Shown here in pieces: positions 58,552 to 64,000 of a DNA stretch of 64,000 nucleotides (positions within the stretch are counted from its first letter, which is position 1; every line of letters starts with the position of its first letter). A model generated the notes under the pieces. It was not told the DNA's origin. It did not search any database and worked only from the letters and a program-made list of their open reading frames with translations. The translations under genes and the position numbers were made by a program. The stretch covers positions 310,001 to 374,000 of the forward strand of contig JAHQIY010000034.1 in NCBI GenBank assembly GCA_019054805.1. Reading direction: 5' to 3'. Source of the stretch: Brachionus manjavacas (Eukaryota > Rotifera > Eurotatoria > Ploima > Brachionidae).

Positions 58552-59595
58552 ATGGCAAGCAATAGCTTTACTACTTCATCTTCTGAAACTGAGGATTTAT
58601 TCTCTGACAATGATCTTAAAGAATTTATCAGAAATGAAGGATTAAATGATTCCAAAATTACTGATCTTGGAAAAATAGCTGTTTCAATGAAAAATTTTGT
58701 GCATTATGACCAAACCAGAAAGCATCCAGAAAAACACCAAAATTTTGATGATGCTGCTATAGCGGACGAATTTTCAAATTATGTTGAGCTTAAATCAGAA
58801 ACTGAATCTCAGATTACTTTTCAGAGCCAAGATGCTATTTCCAATTCAGGAGAAAAAATTGATCAAGGCAGCAAAATAGAAATAATAACACAAAAACATA
58901 AAGAAATAGAAATTTTTGAAAGATCCGAATCCCGTCAGGAATCGGCAATTTTGGACAAACAATTTGCTGAGCAAAAATTCGAAGAGCAAAAATATGAATT
59001 GGATAACATTGAAGAATCAATTCAAAAAGAATACACAGAAGAAATAAATGATCAGATTCAAGAAGAAAAATCGGATAATTCTGATGAAGATAATCATTAC
59101 CTCGAAGCGGAAAAAAATAAGACCTCTCAAATGCCAAACACTTTTGCTGAAATTCAAGATAAATTAGAATTTGAAAAGGCTAAAGAAGTTGAGGAACAGA
59201 ATGTAGTGTCTTTAGGTGAAGAAGATGCTTCTTTTGACACTTCAAAAAATGCCGATTATGATCAAGAAGATGGCGATTCTGTAAGAGTACAAGAACAAAG
59301 TATGAGAATACAAGAAATGCTTAAAAAAAATTTGATGTGTGATATGAGCTCTCTCTTTGAAAAGGATTTAAATGCTGAAAAAGTCTTTTTTTTGGCAAAT
59401 TCAATAAAAGACGAGCTTAAAAAAGAATTTACAAACCATAAGATATTGGTAAATATAACTATAGGTGAAAACTTAAGCTACAATTTTAAAATGGGTGTCG
59501 AATGCTTTTTAAATCAATCTGATGTATGTGGTTATTATGCTTTTCAAAATGAAAATATTCAACTGATCGCTTCAGCTTATGCTTTAATTTATTAA
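58552..59595 (+). CDS. Tctex-type dynein light chain with long acidic N-terminus
   Basis: Single-exon frame of 347 codons; ATG in AAAATGG context, stop TAA. The last ~90 residues form a Tctex-1/DYNLT domain: AEKVFFLANSIKDELKKEF, then the three-strand region KILVNITIGENLSYNFKMGV, ECFLNQSDVCGYYAFQNENI and the closing QLIASAYALIY that ends the family. Such proteins are light chains of cytoplasmic or axonemal dynein, or ciliary relatives (TCTEX1D/DYNLT2-5). The first ~250 residues are very acidic and glutamate-rich, with probable coiled-coil pieces (EQKFEEQKYELDNIEESIQK); the closest family members usually have shorter N-terminal extensions. The W found before the tDnyasa-like segment in many members is L here (CFLNQSD). 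No introns, unlike the other recognised genes, so a retrocopy is possible. AATAAA occurs near 59,703. Confidence 0.85.
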   Translation: MASNSFTTSSSETEDLFSDNDLKEFIRNEGLNDSKITDLGKIAVSMKNFVHYDQTRKHPEKHQNFDDAAIADEFSNYVELKSETESQITFQSQDAISNSGEKIDQGSKIEIITQKHKEIEIFERSESRQESAILDKQFAEQKFEEQKYELDNIEESIQKEYTEEINDQIQEEKSDNSDEDNHYLEAEKNKTSQMPNTFAEIQDKLEFEKAKEVEEQNVVSLGEEDASFDTSKNADYDQEDGDSVRVQEQSMRIQEMLKKNLMCDMSSLFEKDLNAEKVFFLANSIKDELKKEFTNHKILVNITIGENLSYNFKMGVECFLNQSDVCGYYAFQNENIQLIASAYALIY

Positions 59596-60318
59596 TATCA
59601 AAAGTTTAATCTAATAACCAGATGATCATATTTTTTTGACCCTAGTAAAATTATTTAATTATTAGTTAATTTTGATCAGAAAATTAAAAATTTTTTAAAA
59701 ATAAAAATAAATTATTCTTGAATTAAAAAATTTATAGAATCAATCTTTTATTATAAAAGCTAATAAATTTTTATATAGACCATAATTTTACCATTTTTGA
59801 AAGTTTGACTACGATATAAGTATTACCGCTTAAACGAATATTTTTTTTAGGGTCAAAAACTCAAATTTTTTTAATTTGTCAGGATATTAAGATAATGTTT
59901 TTAGTTCACAAAATTTACCTTGAAAAATACATGGATAGAAAATGAGATTAAACTTTTAAAAACCATTTTCGTTAATCATTATCTTAAAAAATAAGCGGAG
60001 ACTGTGGCGGAGCCCTGGTGTAGGGATTCGTGTATTCTGAAGGTAAGAAAATATTAGTTAAATTTAAAATTGATATTTAAAAAATTGATTAATTAAAATC
60101 ATTTTTTTTTTATATTATTTATATTTCTAATATTCTTATTATCTATTTTTCGAAAAATGAATAAAAATTATTATTTAAATATAAAATTATTTTAAGTCTT
60201 AAAATTTTTCAACAAAGGCTTTTTAACAAATAAACAGATTTAATAATTAAAAATTTTATTATTTTGAATAGTTAGAAAAATTAAAATGGAAGTTATACAA
60301 ACTAAAAAAAAGGGCATT
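59596..60318. other. Spacer between convergent Tctex and SSX2IP genes
   Basis: Both genes end towards this interval. It is AT-rich except for a short block at 60,000-60,050 (CTGTGGCGGAGCCCTGGTGT) that I cannot explain. Confidence 0.4.
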
Positions 60319-61159
60319 TTATAATAAAATGTTGTTATAATTACATTTACGAGAATCACTTGAAGTTGTTGAAGATAGAGAAGATGAAGATATTGAAGTA
60401 TCATTTAACATTAACTTGGATTGATTAAATTCAACTTTGGTCTTATTTACTGATTTTTCACATCCCTTTTCATCAGAATTATTTAAAGTTTTATTTAAAA
60501 TTTCGCTTAGACTGTCAATAGAGCTTATTGTTACATTCTCTCTTGAAATTAATGAATCACAATTATTTTTAAAAACAATTTTTAAAATTTTAATTTTTGA
60601 TTGAATTTCCTCGTTTAAATTGTGAAATATTTCATCAAAAGGACAATTAATCAGCTTTTGATAATTACTACTGTCCATTGACTCGATTGAATTGTCACAA
60701 TTTTTTTGCATTGGACTTAGAATAATTTCGTCTAGTTCACCCAGGAATCTTGAAATAAAGGTTTTCAAGTCATTATTTTCAATTATGATTTGTTTTAATT
60801 TTTTATCATAATCTTTTATTAATTCTGAATACATTTCGAGTTGTTTTCTGAAACAAAAAAATTATTAATTTCAGCTCTTTTGAAAATTTTGGCTTACTTT
60901 GATTGATTAGACTCAAGATTCCAAGTTGGTCGGGACCCTTTCTTTGATATTGGATCAGTTAAATCAATATCTTTAAAAAAAAATATCAGTGTCTAAATTT
61001 AAAAAAAATTCTTTATAAAATACTGGCTAGTTCTTTGGTTTTTATGGTTGTTAAATTTTGAATCTTAAGTTTTAGCTTTTCTATTTCTTTTTCAGTTTTT
61101 TTCTTTTCATTTTTGAATTGTTTGTCTCTTTGGTCAATAATGTGTTGAAGCTTACGGTT
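60319..61159 (-). CDS. SSX2IP: SSX2IP/ADIP/Msd1 homologue, C-terminal half
   Basis: Three exons on the minus strand: 61159-61024, 60970-60898, 60847-60319; introns are 53 and 50 bp, phases agree, giving 245 residues plus stop. SSX2IP (ADIP, Msd1) is a coiled-coil protein of centriolar satellites and adherens junctions that anchors microtubules to the centrosome. Match to the vertebrate protein, from memory: NRKLQHIIDQRDKQFKNEKK (coiled coil), DPISKKGSRPTW aligned to GRADGKRGSW, EMYSELIKDYDKKLKQIIIE aligned to EMYKILLNDYEYRQKQILME, ENNDLK, ILSPMQKN aligned to LLSPQK, then IKILKIVFKNNCDSLISREN. It ends with a serine-rich tail (SISSSSLSSTTSSDSR) and lacks the long C-terminal coiled coil of vertebrates (those are about 610 residues). 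The first exon listed begins in phase 0 after an AAACAAAG acceptor; N-terminal exons were not found upstream, where a LINE lies at 61.8 kb. Confidence 0.83.
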
Positions 61160-61765
61160 CTTTGTTTAAAAAAGTAAAATTTTAGTAAACTTCTATTATG
61201 CAGCTAAAAATTCAAATACGTCACGTCATTATTAGACAAAAAGGTAATGATAACAAACGGGACTTTTTTGAGCTTCTGAATTAAAAATATTAATTTGCAT
61301 TGATGGAAGCTTTTTTGGTGGAAAACCTAACTTTTTAGATTGGTTTTAAAAAATGTAATTTTATACAATTTTAAAGTTTTATTTATTCATTGATTTTGAC
61401 TTTTCTAAAAGGAAAATTAATTTTTCTTATTAAACACAGGCTATTTTATTACTATTGTATTTTTACACTAAAATAAAATTCCTTATTTTTTTAAAATTAT
61501 TTCAACAAAAATTAAAGAAGGTGGTATTTTTTTGTTGCACAATTTTTAAATTTTTTGATCAAATAATTTGATTTTTTTAGATAGAAATTTTTTTCTTATC
61601 AAGTCATGACTATGATATATTATTCATTAATATATTAATTTTAATATTAATCAATTTTTCTTTTTGGATGTTTCAAAATTTGCTACAAATTTAAAAAATT
61701 GAAAGCGGCTTAATGAACAGGTTTGACCGTAGCTAACATTTCACTTCTTAGTTATTCTTTATATT
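61160..61765. other. Upstream of the SSX2IP exons
   Basis: Missing N-terminal exons of the SSX2IP-like gene would be expected here or beyond the LINE. I see no frame that fits. Confidence 0.35.
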
Positions 61766-61767
61766 TT

Positions 61768-62326
61768 ATTACTTGTAAGACCGCACTTAGAATACGCGAT
61801 TAGCTCTTGGTGTCCTTATTTTGAAAAAGATGTGAATGCGCTGGAAAAAGTACAAAGAAGAGCGTCAAAATTAGTTCATGAACTGCGTCATTTAAACTAC
61901 TCGGAACGACTATCAAAGTTAAAATTAACCTACTTGAAAACAAGAAGAGTACGTGGCGATTTGATTCAAATGTTTAAGATAGTTAATGGTATAGAGATTG
62001 TGAATTTTACCAACAGGATCAATTATAGTCTTAACACCAAGATGGTTAATAGAAGATATGAGTTGAGAAGACATAGACAGAACCTTACACGAGAGCTAGT
62101 TAGGAGTTGTCTTCCTAGATTTAACTTTTTTATTAACAGGGTTGTCAATGAGTGGAATAAACTACCGGAAGAAATTATCAACTCAAGGAATACAAACAGT
62201 TTCAAAGCAAATCTTGATGCTTGGATGGCGAAACGAGTTGAAGCGACTGCTATAGCTCATTAGAGCTCTGCTTGGTTGACTCCAAGCTGCAGTTTACACT
62301 TCTACTACTACTACTACTATTAATAA
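61768..62326 (+). mobile_element. LINE family C, 5'-truncated, intact C-terminal frame
   Basis: Starts within LLVRPHLEYAISSWCPYFEK (frame shift at about 61,830), then continues without stop: DVNALEKVQRRASKLVHELR, RVRGDLIQMFKIVNGIEIVN, FFINRVVNEWNKLPEEI, and ends at TAG 62,261-62,263. The 3' end carries a (CTA)n tract at 62,301-62,321. This is a different subfamily from the 44.3 kb copy but with the same tail type. Confidence 0.85.
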
Positions 62327-63270
62327 CTTTATTTGGTGGCTTGGAGATATAATACTTAAGTTTGTTTATAAGCAAATGCTAGAAAAAAAATTTGGTGTGA
62401 TTCGTGGTTCTTGGTTGATGTGCAAGTGTTTATGGAAAAATACTACTGTTTTGATCTATACTAAAAGATTGTAAACTTCACAACTTCTTTTGTTCAAATG
62501 GCTAATAATTAGCTAGTTAGCCTAAAACAAAATCTATTTCCTTTTTTTAATAATAAAACAAAATTGCAACTCAGAGCAGCGGACGATAGAAAAAAAAATT
62601 TAATTAATTTAAAAATTTATTTATGTAATAGTAGAAGCATAAATTTAAAATAATATAAATATTAAAATTGATTCAAGCTTTTAGCAAGCAAATTTTAAGA
62701 CATTTACTTCCTCTTCATATGACGCAGCCTCCGATCATTAGAATCAAAAAAATGTCCTTCGTGCCAAACTAATAGTGCATGAGAGTGTGATACATAAAAT
62801 GCTAGAATTAAACATGAACGGACTAAGATTAAAGTATTTACAAGTTAATTAGATTTGGAGACATTTTAACGAAACAAAAAATAATTTTTAATTCAAATAT
62901 AATTTTTTATGCATAAATTTTTATATCCGAGACTTAAACTTTTATACTTTAACAATTAAAATTTTAAACTTAACTTAAATTTTTTTATTTATGCATAAAA
63001 CGCTTTTTTCCTTTCACGAACAGCAAAAGGATTTTGATTTTTTCTGGACTCAGCTAATTTATTTTTGTAATGTATTAAAAATTAATACCAGTGTAATCAA
63101 TTAAATTTGTATGAATGCTGATTAAGTAATCGCAAATATAAGTTGGTTTTACCTTGAATAAAATGTAACCTTTTTTTTAAACTTACTTACAAATAAAAGA
63201 AAGTTCGGTCAACAAAGTGTTTCTTCGTTAATGTTTAGAATATACATTATTTTTTCTTATTATTTATTTA
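62327..63270. other. AT-rich spacer
   Basis: No gene. About 40 bp near 62,795-62,835 resembles 15,505-15,545 (CATGAA-GG-TAAGATT-AAGTATTTA), pointing to a shared repeat, perhaps a Tc1 relic. Confidence 0.35.
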
Positions 63271-63289
63271 TCTGTGGTCCTTCAGATTT

Positions 63290-63416
63290 AAAAAAAAGTA
63301 ATAATAAAATAAAAGCAAAGTAAGTTAATTTATAAAAAAAATTAAGATTTATTTTTTTTTATTATAATTTATTCTGAAGGAGCTCTAGAGCGGTACAGAA
63401 AACAAATAAATAAATG
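63290..63416 (+). mobile_element. LINE family B 3' end
   Basis: A T-rich run followed by the signature ATTCTGAAGGAGCTCTAGAG, CGGTACAGAAAACAAATAAATAAA at 63,371-63,416. Very close to the consensus of the copies. Confidence 0.7.
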
Positions 63417-63451
63417 TCCTTTTAAAATAACATAACCAAAAAATCTTTATT

Positions 63452-63665
63452 TTGCTAAATGGTAAAACAAGTGTCTTGCACACCAAAATGGCAGATCATG
63501 GGTCTGCTAAAGTGAAGATAAAAAGCAAAATGATGTCTGATCGAAGCCATTCTGGTAGACTTCAGAAGCCAACTTTTAGGGATGAAAATTACATTTCTAG
63601 AGAGATTAGAAAAGACCCTACATCTAGCTATCAAATTGTAAAAATTAATGGGATTTTTTTTTTAG
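63452..63665 (+). mobile_element. Tc1-like transposase fragment
   Basis: The frame includes KMMSDRSHSGRLQKPTFRDE, NYISREIRKDPTSSYQ, the GRP-x-K and DD-type N-terminal linker of Tc1 transposases (compare KELPRSGRPR at 56.1 kb). No catalytic part is present. Confidence 0.65.
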
Positions 63666-64000
63666 GCTTAATGTTCTTGGATTGATGACTAATAAAAATT
63701 TTAAAAAAAACCGCTTTTTTTATTTCCTTTTATTTACATTATTATAAAAAATTAATTTAGGGTTAGATTTCGAGGCACGTTTGAATGGTTCAAGACCCTC
63801 GTTTTAACCCTCATGAAATCTTAAATTTGAAAAAAATTGAAATCTTGAATTTGAATTTTTTTAATTAGAGCTTAGAATTAAAAAAATTGTGATTTAATAC
63901 CTGTAAATTTACATGAAAAAGTTAATTTGTCTATTTGCGCATCAATAAAATTACTTCATCTGGAATTGATTTAGTTTATAATGGTAATGATATTTTTTTA
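63666..64000. other. Window end, no feature seen
   Basis: AT-rich sequence; nothing supported. Confidence 0.35.

Noticed and set aside
1..64000. tRNA, rRNA, snRNA or CRISPR arrays
   Set aside because: No paired A/B boxes with a cloverleaf, no conserved rRNA stretches and no evenly spaced direct repeats were seen; I could not run tRNAscan or Infernal, which would decide.

Overview
The window reads as nuclear DNA of a small-genome invertebrate animal. It is strongly AT-rich, its genes are split by introns of about 48-60 bp with GT-AG borders, and the recognisable genes belong to animal families (Hook, SSX2IP/Msd1, CCDC66, SLC35A). It is crowded with broken DNA transposons and 5'-truncated LINEs. 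The composition and short introns would fit a rotifer such as Brachionus, but that is inference; nothing here fixes the taxon. No rRNA, tRNA, CRISPR, operon or viral gene was seen. Layout: about 1.3-2.2 kb (-) N-terminal exons of a CCDC66-like gene; 2.8-3.7 kb a hAT-type MITE with a nested LINE; 4.3-12.6 kb (-) a complete 12-exon Hook gene (728 aa) that I assembled by splice phase; 13.4-14.5 kb a deleted FLYWCH/MULE transposon; 16.5-17.7 kb (+) a UDP-sugar transporter (SLC35A type); 17.9-18.9 kb a piggyBac element with exact ends; 20.7-22.5 kb (-) five exons of an unrecognised gene; 23.3-25.5 kb a stack of three LINE families; 25.9-27.3 kb two large foldback elements; 27.4-30.1 kb (-) a long, relatively GC-rich ORF with a mitochondrial-type N-terminus; 31-34.4 kb hAT and LINE debris; 34.9-42.8 kb (-) a two-exon gene for a 692-aa protein with a cysteine cluster, its 5.8 kb intron filled with transposons; 42.8-50 kb LINE remnants; 50-57.8 kb mostly non-coding with MITEs, a pogo fragment and a Tc1-like element split by a hAT MITE; 58.6-59.6 kb (+) a Tctex-type dynein light chain with a long acidic N-terminus; 60.3-61.2 kb (-) the C-terminal half of SSX2IP/Msd1; 61.8-64 kb LINE and Tc1 fragments. 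Function: four of the five genes that I can name act at the centrosome, cilium or dynein motor (CCDC66, Hook, the Tctex light chain, SSX2IP); the fifth is a Golgi nucleotide-sugar carrier. The genes lie on both strands, far apart, with no sign of co-transcription, so the shared theme may be chance. I found no clearly new biological system. The best leads are two unrecognised genes (20.7-22.5 kb and 34.9-42.8 kb), a LINE family that leaves a very constant 3' end, and many foldback elements with readable target-site duplications.
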